Shown one piece after another: positions 23,012 through 36,000 of a stretch of DNA of 64,000 nucleotides. Numbering within the stretch: position 1 is the first letter of the stretch; each line of letters opens with the position of its first letter. The translations under genes and the position numbers were made by a program. Under the pieces are notes generated by a model. The model had not been told where the DNA came from. It saw only the letters and a program-made list of their open reading frames with translations, and searched no databases. This stretch comes from Setophaga petechia (lineage: Eukaryota > Chordata > Aves > Passeriformes > Parulidae), in NCBI GenBank assembly GCA_024362935.1, contig JANCRA010000060.1, positions 1,676,501-1,740,500 of the forward strand. Reading direction: 5' to 3'.

Positions 23012-24057
23012 TTTATTTTCACTACATGCTGTGGACAGAAAATTATCTCAGTAGTGTTTCATTTGGTTTCTACTTTTTCTCTCACTCTCTTCAGCTTTTC
23101 CAGTAGGTTCACAAGAGCTAAGGTACAGCCATTAATTCAGTTAGCAGAAATTCCCAAGCCTCTCTTAGGAGTAACCCAGGCTTTTGGAACAGATTGAGAT
23201 AATGCAGTAGAAGAAAAGCTCTGAACCCACCTAAATGCTCTCCACGTGGTCTTCAAGTCTGTGATCTGTGGTTTTTCACTGTGGAGTACTGCTAAGATAT
23301 CTCCAAAAAGTGCCTAAGAAAGTTAAACCTGATAGCATTAATCTGAAATTCACCAGTGAGGATGTTAAACCTCTGTAAGAAAACTACTGGGGGGTGCACA
23401 AGTTGTTAGAGCTGGTGAAAACCATTGCTCTGGTCACAAAATCAGATTGCCAGTGAGTCTGCAGCAACTGGATTCAAAATATTTACTGCCAAAATTCAAG
23501 GTAGGCAGTGATGTGGGCACAGGAACCTCCCTGGGATGCTGCACGTTGGCAAAAATCAGCTGGCCCAGATGGAGTATTAGAGCACTCCCCAATGTCCCAG
23601 CTGCAGGCACCTACAAACATTCCATCAGGCTGTATTAATTACTGGCTTGCACCAGAAGCAAAGAAGGAGCTTGGGAAAGACAGGGAGATGAGGATAATCA
23701 CCATCAATAATAACAGCAGCAGCAGCAGCAGCTGTTTTTTCCCTTGCTCATGTTCCTGATCCTTAAAAGTAAGATGCTGGCTAGAACTGAGCTTTGGAAA
23801 GGCTGAACTATCAGCAAGACTGCCAAAAGAAAAGTGCTGCTGCCGTTCCTGTAACAAGGCCCGGGCTGCTTGCAATCCAAAGGGCTGAAAAATAAAAAGA
23901 GACCTGGATGTTGCTGCTGCTGGCTCCTCTGTGCTGCCAGGGTGGGGAGTGCAGAACACCTTCCCAGCAGTGTGGGGGCTGGAGAAGGGGCCACTTCAGA
24001 ACATGCACATCACAGGGTTCTGTGTCAGCCTTGGCACAGCCACGGCCCCGGGAGCTG
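23012..24057 (-). other. GGT7: Candidate GGT7 3' UTR
   Basis: Sequence downstream of the stop codon (24060-24058). The nearest convincing AATAAA on the minus strand is at 23017-23012, giving a 3' UTR of about 1.05 kb. It contains six CTG units on the transcribed strand (23731-23714). The exact cleavage site is not known. Confidence 0.4.
23714..23731. repeat. (CAG)6 / (CTG)6 repeat
   Basis: Six perfect units in the predicted GGT7 3' UTR, reading CTG in the transcript. Short and not obviously expanded. Confidence 0.9.
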
Positions 24058-27000
24058 CTACAAGATTGTGGCTCCAGCAGCATCTGCACTTCTGGGGTCC
24101 TTCAGGCCAATGATGAAACTGTTGGTTCTCCTGGCCCCATGCACCAGGGACACCACTGGGACTTTATCCACCTGATGGCCCCTGGCCACAAGAAATTCAA
24201 TATCTTCTTCAGGAAACTCACCTGCAGGGATTTGAAAAGAAAGTTGGTAACTGAAAGCAGCGTTGTCTCTGATGCAAAGGTCTGTCTAACACTGCTGGGG
24301 CCTGCAGTGGGGGGAACCTGCCTGCTGCTCCTTCAGAATGTCCAAACTCACAAATTAGTATCTTGTGAAGTTTCAGATTTAATTCCATTTTAACTTCCAA
24401 GTCTGCAGGGCACACCACAGGACAGATCTTATTTAGATTTTCCTCTGAAATGGGAAAAGCCCAGAAACTTTGGCTATTTGGTGTGGAATGAGAACCAAAT
24501 TTCACTAATGGTTGGCTCTGGTGAAGTCTGGGGCAGTGTGAAAAACACCAAATAGACCAAGACTGACAGTAACATGGACAAGAGCTGACAGTACAGACTG
24601 CAGAGGGCCAGCACTGATGCTGTGTTTTCAGCACTGTCAAGCTCCAGCCCTCTCCATAAGCCTTGCCTTCTTCCCAGCTGCTGGAATTAAGGGACATGGA
24701 CTGAAAAGTGAAAGAGTATAATTTATGTCAGCAGGAATAAAGTGCAGGAAGCTTTGAGCACATGTCTGGGTGAAATTGAGGCTGCAGTCTTGCTGAGTTG
24801 GATATTGTCCATGGCAGCTGATCTCCAGAAGGATTTAAGGACAGTACAAGGCCACTGCCAGGAGATGACCTGGGACAAAGGAAGGGTTGGGGAGAAGCAC
24901 CTGAAAGAGCTTGGAGAGATGGTGCCAGAGGGGTCAGGAAGCATTTCCAGGACAAGAGGGAAAGGACACAGCTCAGCAAAGGCTCCAAGCTTTGAAGAAG
25001 TTGAATTCTGATTTTTGTCTTCCCCAAAACCCTCCACACCCCTGGGGACCCTAGAACATGGTGACCCGTGGTGCTTCCATTGCACTGTGCTAGGGAAATC
25101 CTGCTCTTTTCCTAAACTTGCTGCATTTGCGTCCATTTGTGTCCCACCCAGTGTCCATACTCACTGTCAACCTGCAAGGTGTTGGACTGAAGCTGGGGGT
25201 GAAGTCGACCAAGTGACAAACTTTCACTCAGATTCTTGTTAAATGTTAAAACATTTACCAAAACCTGCAAGAGAATAAATTGTCCTCAATAATAAAAAAA
25301 GCTATGAGAATAGGAGAAGCCAACTTCCTGAGCATGCCCCAAATTGGTGGCTCTAACATCTGCACATGCAGCAGGCAAAGGAGATTTTGAACCATTTACT
25401 GAACTGCATGAACTGCTGCAGGGCTGTGCACACACTAACAGGTCCTTGGAATGTGGCTTGTATGTTGTTGCTTGTAAAGCAGGACATTTTCAGGATAGCA
25501 TGGGCTTTTTGTCACATAGTTCCTGCTAAAGTAGCAGAGTTGTGTGTCTGGAACATGAGGTAAGCTCTAAAGAAGTGTTTGTTACAGCCAAAAGCTCAGC
25601 ATGTGACTTCTCCAAACAAAGCACTAGGAAGCAGTTCTTGGCTTTGGTTTTGCTCTGAAGAATGCTTTCCAAAAGGTAAGGAAACTGGGAGCCCTTCTCA
25701 GGCTTTTCTTTTCAGCAATCCATTACTGCTGTACATGCAATGAAGCTATTGGCAAGTACTTCACCTCCTTACAAACCATAAATTAAGAGGAACTGATGAA
25801 TTTGTATTCAGTGTTGAGCTGGAAGAATTCAGTTGGGAATGCACTAAAAGGAGCTTTTCATGTGGAAAAGGGTTAAAGGGCTGCCAGTTTCCTGCAATTT
25901 GCTGAATAAAAAAATGTGATTTGCTGAATAAAAAAATGCTCCTTTTTTTTCTTAATCATCCTTAAGATGAGTTTTGAACAGGTATTAGTATGACAAAAAC
26001 CATTATAGAGTTTGTGAAAATGCTTCTCCTCTATGGTTACGAGTGGTGCCACCAGGAAAGGTGTAAGAAAAGTAAACTGGTAACCCTTAGAGATTTGAAA
26101 TAACCCAAGTGTGGAACTGGTGACACCAAAGTTAGAACCAGTAACCTGTGGCCACCAGTGTTGACCCACTGGGTCAACAGTCTGGGACAATGAGGAAGGG
26201 AAAGGAGGGGACCCCCTCAGCCTTGGGCGAGAGCTGCCCAGGGAGCACAGGGCACTGACCTGCACGATGCTGCTCAGGGCTCTGTCGCCGTGGTTGGCTG
26301 CCAGGCACAGGTAGGTGCCACACATCCCCTCCGAGGGCCTGACGATGGTGGGCAGCAGGAAGGAGCGCGGCCGCTTCCCGGGCTGAACCAGGTTCGGCTG
26401 CAGTTGAGGAAAAGTTGCACCAAAAAATGTCAACGAGCCAACTCTCCCACAGAAAGGACATGGAGCTCATCACCCTCCTCAAAGAAGAAGGTTTTACAAT
26501 GTATAAGGCAGCCCTGGAAACCACCAGCACAGGTCTGCAATTGTTTCTTTCCATGACCTGAAGACATTTTTCCTGCTACTTGTTATTTTTTAACTTGAAG
26601 GGCAACAATTCATGAAGAAGCTGCTAAATACAAGTCCACATTGTTACTTAAAGTGCATCTGGGCTGCAGGGAAAGTAGGTAATGGTGTTTGATAATTCTG
26701 TATTGTAATAATAACTTATGGACATGGAGCCCTCTGTTTTCTCACTTTCAGTGGCTCATATAATGACAAATAGAAGCTTTCTACAGGCTGTTGTCTCTGT
26801 TATTAATAAAGCATTAAATAGTTCCCCTGTTGTGAAGACAAGAATAAAACTGGGAAAAGAAAAGGTAAACAAAGAATCTGTCATGTCATTCATTACCGGC
26901 CTGGGAATGGAGTGGTTCATTGTTTTGTTTTGCCAGGAAAAGTCCAACATCTGGCTGTTCAGGAGGATTCCAGAGGGTGTTACTATTCCACTGCCAAAGG

Positions 27001-30000
27001 GACGATTCAAAGAACTGAAAAGAAACACAGGAAATTTCATCAAAATCATTCCAGAGATTTTTGTACACCTCGGGGCTTTCAGGGCTCCAATTTTCTGTCC
27101 CACCTTGTCTTGTCAGAGATTCTTTGATGGTTCTCTGGGGCTGGTGAGATTGAGGAGAGACCAATGCACTTAGGAGCAGGACACACCTATGCCACAGCAG
27201 TCTGTCCCTCCCCGTGTTTGAGGACTCCCCTTGTTGGGATGGATCCTGTGCCTCCCTCAGTCCCACATTTGCCACCCCCTCTCCCTAGGGAGCAGGTCCA
27301 GGCCACTGCAGCCACGTTCCATTGCCAGAGGGCTCCAAGGCTGCACAGGACAGAGCAGCACCAGCCCACACATCTCAGCCCCACTCTCCCATTCCTCTGC
27401 TGCAGGACGGACTGGGACAGAGCAGCCTGGCTGATCCAGGCCTGTTCCCACCCTGTTCTGCTGCACCTACTCCCTGCTCCCTGCTCCCACCCCAGCTGTA
27501 GAGAGGGAAGAGGCCAATCCTTTACCTGGCCGATCCAGGTCTGCTCCCACCCCATCTGCAGAGGAGGAAGAGGCCCATACTTTACCTCACCACGGCCACG
27601 ATGAAATCATCAGGGCCCATGACCAGGACCTGGCTGGCAGCAGCCCCACTCTCCAGGGGGGAGGCAGGTGTGGACAGGAAGGACTGGGAGTCATTGATCA
27701 GCTGGCGCAGGGAACTGGCTTCTGATTTACTTCAGCGAGGAGGGAGGGAGAGAGGAAAGCAAGCTGTGAGCCTGGGGAGCTGGACATGTCCTGGTGTCTC
27801 ACACAGCTGGGGCTGGGGGTCCCAAGGGGCTGCACGAGGACAGGGGCTGGTTTGGTTCACCCCAAGGAAGGAAGGAAGGGGTGACAAGGGGGCTCAGTCT
27901 GCACAGAGTGGCACTCAGTCTGCCATGAGCCTCCAAAGGCTCTGTCCAGCCCTGTTTGCCCTCAGCAGGAGCAAAGCCATCCTCAATGGCCAAGGTGACA
28001 GCCCCAGCTGAATGCCAGTCTCCAGCAGGAGGACAGGTCAGGCCCAGCCCAACACCAGCCATGGCTCAGCCAGGCTCTGGGGTGGGAAGCTGGGCTCAAG
28101 CCCCAGGCCTGCCCTCTCCTGTACAGCTGGGTGTTCTGCAAGGCCCCGAGCCCCACAGAGGGCCAGGAGAGGCAGAAGTGGCACGTGTGGCCATATCCAC
28201 AGGGATGGCTGTCTGCCTGATCCACTCAAAGGGAATGTTTAGAGTTGTGGCAAAGTGGGAGGAACCATCAAGCTCAAGCTGGCTCCAGGAAACCTCTGAG
28301 TGAGGACATCCTGTGACCCATCCCCAGAGCCCCGTGGTCAGCTGTGATCCTTGTAAAAGAATGAGCCCTGGGAGGACACTCAGGGTCTGACCTTTCCTTC
28401 ATAAAACACAGGGAGAAAGAGCTCAGGGCACAGCACAGCCAGGAATGATATCCAACCCATACATCCTGCAACTTCACCTGCCTGTCCTCCTCAGACATAC
28501 CTCACCATGCCTTCTGCTGTGTGAGTGACAGACACGTCACCAGATGGGTCTCCCAGGTTGCTCGCCAGACTCAGGGCTATTTTTAGTGTCTAAAGAAAGA
28601 AAGGAAAGAAAGAAGAAGAGGAGAGGAAGAGAGGAAGAGAGGAGGAAGAGAAGGAAAGGAAAAGAGAGGAGAGGAAGAGAGGAGGAAGAGAAGGAGAGAA
28701 AAAGAGAGAGGAGGAGAGGAAAGAAAAGGAGAGGGGAGGGGAAAGGAAAAACATTTATGCGGCCCTGGAAATACAGTTTCTAATACTCCAAACTAGAAGA
28801 GGTATCTGGTGTCCTGGTGTGTTGGCTGAAGCTTATGAAGAAAAATTGCCAGAGGTCTGGGTTCTGGGAATACCTCAGTGCAAAGGCTGCCACATGTGGG
28901 TATGGGAACCAAGGAGCCTCAGTCCAGCATGGCAAACTGTGCTGGAGGAGCCAAGTGAATCCAGCAGTATTTGTACAACCAGAGAATCACAGAATGGTTG
29001 GAGTTGGAAAGGACCTTAAATCTCACCACATTCCATCCCCCTGCCATGGGCAGGAACACCTTCCCATGTTTCTCCAACCTGGTCTTGAATGCTATGAGGG
29101 ATGTGGTAGCCACAGCCTCTCTGGGCAACCGCTGCCAGCAGCTCACCATTCTCACAGGGAAGAATTTCTTCCCTTTATCCCCTCCAACCCTGCCCTCTGG
29201 CAATGCACTTGCTATTACCAGTGCAACATCCCTGGCAGGAGCTGATGTCCAGCTCGGTGGTTCAGCCTCACAGCCACACAGGGTCTCCAGGATGGCATTT
29301 ACCTTCTCTTTCCATTCCTGAATGGTCACCACAGCAGCAGGGACCAGACTGAATCCCAATGGGACAGAGGTGCTGGGCTCACTGCTGCCTCTGCACCCCA
29401 GCTCTGCTGGCCCAGCACCAGTGCTGAGCAGAAATGAGCTGTTCTGCTCTCCAGCTGCTGCCCAGCTCCTGGCTGCAAACCATCCAAAGGGGTTGAAAAG
29501 AAAGCATCAGTCCCAGCACACATCAGGGAATGATGGTGCAAAAGGAGGAAAAGATCTGGTTTCTCAGACATGCAGAATCCTGCCTGAGCCTGTCCATTGA
29601 AAATGGGAAGGTGCAATTTCAAAGGACAGGGTTGATCCAGCCCTGGGACCACAGCATAGCCAGGGCAGAGCCATGAGGAGAGAGAGAGCTGCTCCTCAGC
29701 CAAGCCAGCCTTGAGAGAGAAAGGCTGAGCAGAAACACACTCAGCATTCAGCTTGCAGGTTGGGCCATGGTCATTCAGGATCCAGAGCTGCCCACTCCCC
29801 TGCAGGCAGCCAGAGAGATGTAATGCTGGTCTGGAATGTGCCACACAGCAACAGCTCCTCCTTGGTCACAGCTGTGTGGGGAGCAGAACGTGACAAAGCT
29901 CTGGAGAAGGCAGCACTGCCACGGAGCAGTGTCCTAACCACTCTGTGCCAGGGGGACAAGGGCTTGGAGGCCAGGCAAGAGCTCCATGGAAACAGCAGAG

Positions 30001-33000
30001 TGCTTTCACCCCAGGGGCTGAGGAACTCTTAACCTTGGTCCTGGCTGTCCCAGGGCTGGGTCCCTGAAGCTGGCCTAGCCCTGAACCTCGGCCCCATGTT
30101 GAGCTGTGGGACCCAGGCAATCAGGGTTACACATCTCCTCAAGTGACTGCCTTGGAGCTGGAGGGTGCTGCTCCAGGATAATCAGTAGGTGAAACTCTTG
30201 GCAGAGGAAATAGATTCACCCAAAGCTTCCTGAAGAGAGCTCAAAAATGACTCAGGTGAGTCAACCTGCTGTGCCTCTGCACAGTGTGTGTGTGACATCT
30301 CCAGCTGCTGCATTTTTGCTGAGACACTTCCATGCACCCACTGTCCTGTCTGCTACAAGGGTGTAGTTAAATCCTCAATTAAAATTCCCAGCTGATAAAG
30401 CCCAGCTGTGGATCTGTAAATTCCCAACTCATAAACCCCATCTGTGCATCTGTGGAACATCTAAGACCACAACTCTGCTTACAGAGCAGGAGACAGAACA
30501 CTTGCTCAACCTCCTGGAAAGCTGCAAGGTTTTGGCAGAAGAGTCCTAAATACTGGAAAAATTCTGGACCTCAGAGATCAGGAGGTGGGCAAAAATGTAA
30601 ACTTTTTTTAAAAATGTGAAGTATTGGGTAGGTTTTCCTTGTCATCACCGTGCAGAGGCTTTTCTTGCAGCACACCTTGCAGTGCCCTCAGGAGCTCTGC
30701 AATGGCCAGGACCACTGGAGCTCAGAGGTGGAGGAAGTTGATGGGACCATGCTCAGGTGCTGTGGGGTCATTCTGCAGAGATGACTGTGTACAAGAAATG
30801 GACAAAGCCACGGTTTGTTCTGAAAAAGCTCTTCCTAAGCAGGAAAAATCCTCCTGCTCAGCCTCTGAGACAGCAGCACTGCTCAATTTTATACCTTAGC
30901 ATTCTATTTGCTCATTCTCCTCTGGGAATAACACACAAACATTTTTGTACAACCACGAAATAAATAAATCATTCTCTAGCAGCACAAGCAATTCAGCCAA
31001 ATGTTGAACCTCCTCTTACCTCCACCATCCAGTGCAAGATATTCCCTCTGGATCCTTGCCTTGTGATGTTAAAGCCCTCGAGGATGTTCAGTGCTGAGAT
31101 CAGTGCAGGACCTGCATGTGGAGGTGGGGGGGTGAAAACAAGGTGCCCTGTGGAGGGAAGAGAAGAGGAATGAAGCTGCTTTTGTCAGACACCATCCAGG
31201 GAAAGCACTCGTCTATGGAGACAGGGAAACCCTTCCTGATTCAAGGGGAAATAATAGAAAGCAACATGATTTGAGAAGGGTTTTCCAGAGCATCCCTGCT
31301 GTATCTTTCTGTTTCTTCATGAAGGAAGCCCAAACAGGGATGTTTTTTACTTCTGAAATTCAGTTCTCATTGGTAGGCTGTTGGTTTCTAGACTGCAGTA
31401 TGGAAGAATAGAGATGGAATTGTAGAAAACCAGAATGGTTTGGGTGGGAAGGGACCTTAAAGCCCATCCAGTGGCACCCCCTGCCCTGAGCAGGGACTCC
31501 TTCCACTGTCCCAGGCTCCTCCAAGCCCCATCCAACCTGGTCTTGGACACTTCCAGGGATCCAGGGGCAGCCACAGCTTCTCTGGGCCCTGTGCCAGGGC
31601 TTCACCTCCCTCACAGGGAGAGATTTCTTCCTAACATCTATTCTAAATCTCTTCTCTTTTAGTCTGAAATCATTCCCCTCGTTCTGTCACTCTCTGCCCA
31701 TGCTAAAAGTCACTTTCCCTCATTTTTTTTATAAAACTCTTTTACACACTGAAAGGCTACCTAAAAAATTTGCTGCATTTATAAGGAGGGTAAATACAGG
31801 GACTGCTAGAAAATATTGACATTGCATAAAGTTAGCTTTTTTCCCTTTGGAAACTGTCTTCAGTTGTAGGTCCAGCTTCTATTGAGATGTTGCATAAAGA
31901 TATCACCATATTGCATCTTTAAACTTCCAAGGGAAAAAAAAAACATTTCAAAGTACTAAAAATCTCCTGAGCCACCCATGATGCATCAGTGTCAGCAGGA
32001 AATAGCAGGAAACTGTCTGGAAAGCCTTTCTGCAGACATTTCAGCAGGGTTTTGACTTCAACTCTTGCTCAATGCTGTTGCCACCCCTTGCAAGGTGAAG
32101 AAAAGCTTCCCCTGGAGCTGCATGGCTCCAGGGTGAGGGTTACCTCGATAGGTTGTGTGCACAGGGTCCTCCACAGTGACACTGTAATTGCTGAAATCCT
32201 CCTCCACCAGGACTCCTCCGTAGCTGTGCACCTGCACGAGAGCAAAGCAGAGCACCCTGAGCAGCCTGGCCCAGGGCTCTCTGTGCAGCACACCTCACCT
32301 CACCTCAAACACACTCCACTGAGATCCCTGAGCAGGTGCCAGGTTCCTGAGGGTACCCTGGACATCTGTGCTTTCACAGCCCTGGGACCTGGCTCACTGC
32401 TCAGCATCTCAGGACACTCTGCACTCCCCTGCTAAAGCTCACCCACCCCAAGGGTGCTCCCAGGACTGTCTGCCCAGGAAGATGGGGATTGGCCCTGCCC
32501 TGCAGCCTCCCTGCCCTGGCTGGCAAACAGGAGTGTGTTATGGGGCATTGAATACTGCCAGGATTATGGGTCCAGGAGACAAGGAGCTTGGTTGGAGCAG
32601 GTGGCCATCACTAGAAATATCAACTAAAAAAATCTGAAATTATTTAATCTGACAGTGGGTCTGCTGTAGTCTTGGTCTTCCTGTAAGATTCCTGCCAGAG
32701 GTACAATGTACCAGGGTTGGTACAGGAAAGATGGGCCATTCTCTCCACTGCAGGTCTTCTGTGGCTGAGTCATGATGGAGATGAGGGAGGACTATCAGAG
32801 GGTGGTGGGGCACTGCCCAGGCTCCCCAGGGAATGGGCATGGCCCTAAGGCTGCCAGAGGTCCAGGAGTGTCTGGGCAATGCTCTTAGGGAGAGGGTGGG
32901 ATTGTTGGAATGCCTGCATGCTCTGATCTCTAACCCCGCCAGCTTCCTTGGCAGGAAAACTCCCCTGGCAAAACTGAATGAATCACTGGAGCAGCACAGC

Positions 33001-36000
33001 TAATGCAGGGCATGCTGTGGGGCCAGAATGTCAAGCAACCCCAAAGCTGCTAAAGATGTCTCTCCTACTTGGGATTCCTGTTTCCTTCCCAGAGAAAAGG
33101 CTGGTTGGACCCCAGGGCTGTGCTGAGCCAGGACCTGGCTCCCCAGACCCAGCCAGTGGGGAATGGGGCACAAGGAGCAGAGAAAGGGCAAGAAGCCCCA
33201 GTCAGCCACACACTGCAGACATCCCAAATTCCCAAGATAGCCCTATTTTGCACCTGTGCCTGGAAGCACAGAGTGGGTGTTTTGGAGCTGTTGATTTCAC
33301 CAGATGGATGCCCTCCCTGTGCTGGAACAATAACCACTTTGTGAAGGCAGCACTTTGCTCTGCAACCAAAGCTGGAATTGTGCACTGGATCCCAGAGCTT
33401 GTCAGGATCTTTGATGTGGCAACCCTGGGCCTTGCTCCTCCACAAGGAATTTGTGCTTCCCTGTGGTAGCCCCCACGTCAGGGAAACACAGTGACAAAGC
33501 AGGGTTTAGCTGTGGAGATGCTCACAAGCTTGGGACTCCTCCTGCTCCTCATCCTTCACCTCTGCTGTAGTTCAGGTGAACTGGAGATTTCCAAACACAG
33601 AGCCTACAGATGTCTGAGGATTGAGTGGAATGAACACATTCCAGATTCTTGATGAGCTATTGAAGGAGCACCATTTGAGCCACGGTGACACAATAAAATG
33701 GTTCTCCAACTATCCTGACTGCAGCCACACAGATATAAAAGTTGCTGTGGTTTGCTGGGGGCTTTTTTCACCAGAATTACTTTGCCTGTTCTGATATTTT
33801 TTCCAGAGCACCTCTAACAGGAGTTAAACTAGGGCAACCCCAAATGGGACCAAGCCTTTCTAATCCTCAGCTCACAAGACTCAGGGTTTTTTTTATATCA
33901 CCTTCCTGGAGTCTGTATCCTACAGTCCCATTAAGTACAATAACTTGTTTCTCAACAGCCTCATCGTGGGGGAAAAGGCTTTGTCACCCAAGTGAACAGA
34001 GCCTAGAGCCCCAAATGATTTTTGTTTCCCTTCCAGACTGTCCTGGTTATAGAGGAAATGGAGGTTTCACTTCTGTAGACTGTGGGAATGGCCTGTGTGT
34101 CAGTACCCCCCACCACTGCAGGGACAGGAAAGAAAAAGGAGGCACCTGTCCCCATCATTGTGCTGGCACTTGGCTTATGTGCAGTTTGTCACCTTAAGCA
34201 GGTGGCAGCCCCAGGCTGGCAGGTGCCAGGGGCAGTCCTGGCTCACCTCAGAGATCATCTCCTGGGTCAGGTTCCCGCTGTAGAAGGCTGCCACCCCCTC
34301 TGCCCCCAGCAGCTGCAGCACGGCCGCCAGATCCAGGCGCCGGACGAACATCCCAGGCAGCAGGGGCTGCCCACCCGGCAGGAAGAGCTCCTGGAATCGC
34401 TCAGAGTAGTTCAGGCTCTTCAGCTCACTCAGGGCTTTGGCTGCAGGTGAGAAGGGGAAGGACATCCAGAAAAAGCAGGGGTCAGGGAGGCACAAAGGAC
34501 CTGGAGTCACTGTGCACCTGATGGGGATGTTGGAGACCTGCTGCTGCCCCTGGCCCTATTGCAAAACTAAAGGGGAGCTGGACCACTGGTCCTTTGGAAC
34601 TGGCAAAGAAACCCAAAGAAACCCCAGAACCCTTCCCTGCCTGGCCCTGGGCACTGCCCACTGTGGTTTGTCTGCCCTGGCTCTGCCCAGCCATGGCAAA
34701 GGGCTCCTGTTTGGCCGCCACCACGCTGTCCCCTGGCAGACTGTGGCTCACGCATTGCTCAGTTCCCAACAGCATCCAATCTCCACGTCCACAAAGCCCT
34801 GATTTCCCATGACTAACCCCCTGCATCCCCAGCTGCCCTGCACAGTGCACTGCCCTGAGCTGCCCATCAGGTACTCACCCAGGTCATGTGTGACATTGAA
34901 GCCATTCTGGGCAACATCGGCTGTGAGGCCCAGCAGCTCGGACCAGGGGAGCCTGCCAGGGGAGAGAGGACAAGGAGAAAGGGGCCTGGGAGGGCTGGAG
35001 TGGGGCAGGGTGGTGGGCAGCTGGCACAGGGCTTGACTCTGCAGTCAGGGCTCCTGGGACACCAGGCCGTGGGGCCAGCAGTGGCCAAAAGGAGCACTGA
35101 GCTTTCAGTGTTTCTCCTCATCAGGATCATGTCAGTGCTCCAGGATGTCCCTCAGAGAGGAACAGCAGTGCATGGATGGGGGAAGGGCTGTGCCAGCAGC
35201 AAGAGCTCAAGCCAGGCTCTGGTGGTGAGCAAGTCATTCAGATCCCTCTGTATCCCAAGAGAGCACCAAGGACGGGCACACCTCTTAGGGTGCAGCTAAA
35301 GAGACAATGAAAATGCACAGACAGGGCCATGTGCTGCAGCTCTAACAGAACATTCACTGCACATCTTCTTAGCCAACAGTTCACTTTGCAGAAAACATGA
35401 CCAAGCTGAATTTTTTCTTTTGTACATGAAATAACAAAAAAAATAAACATATCTTTCAACACAGGCCTCTAAGCACCTCTTTGCCGATGGTTTTGACTGG
35501 TGGCTGAGAACATGGTCTGATGGCAAGGGCTCATGTGCTCCCAGCTTCCCACAGGGACCCCAGGGCACGGCCTGTGCCAGCCTTTATGTCTTACCTGCCA
35601 TGTAACTGGTGTGCCTGGTGCATTCCTAGGATCATGCCTGGCACCCCTACGAGCAGACCTGGCTGTAAAACAGGAAGGACAAAAAGGAAGAGAGTAGTCT
35701 CCTTTCCATGAGAACATGGGACACCATCCCCAGCTTCAAGGGGAGGTGCAAATCATGCTTACTTTGGAATTATCTGCATATTTAGGAGAGGGGAAGAGTC
35801 TGTAGCAACACACTTTACTATGAATAAAAGGTCTTGGAAGGAGAGAGGCAAATTCAATCTTGTTCTCAACCCAGTTTGGTCAGGAGAGAGAACTCAGCAG
35901 AACAACCTGGGCTTATGCTCCTTCCGGGGACTCTTGTCCTCCAAGCACCCTGGTGCCACAGAGATGTACCTCTTTATTCCCCAAAGCTCTGCAGGCATTT

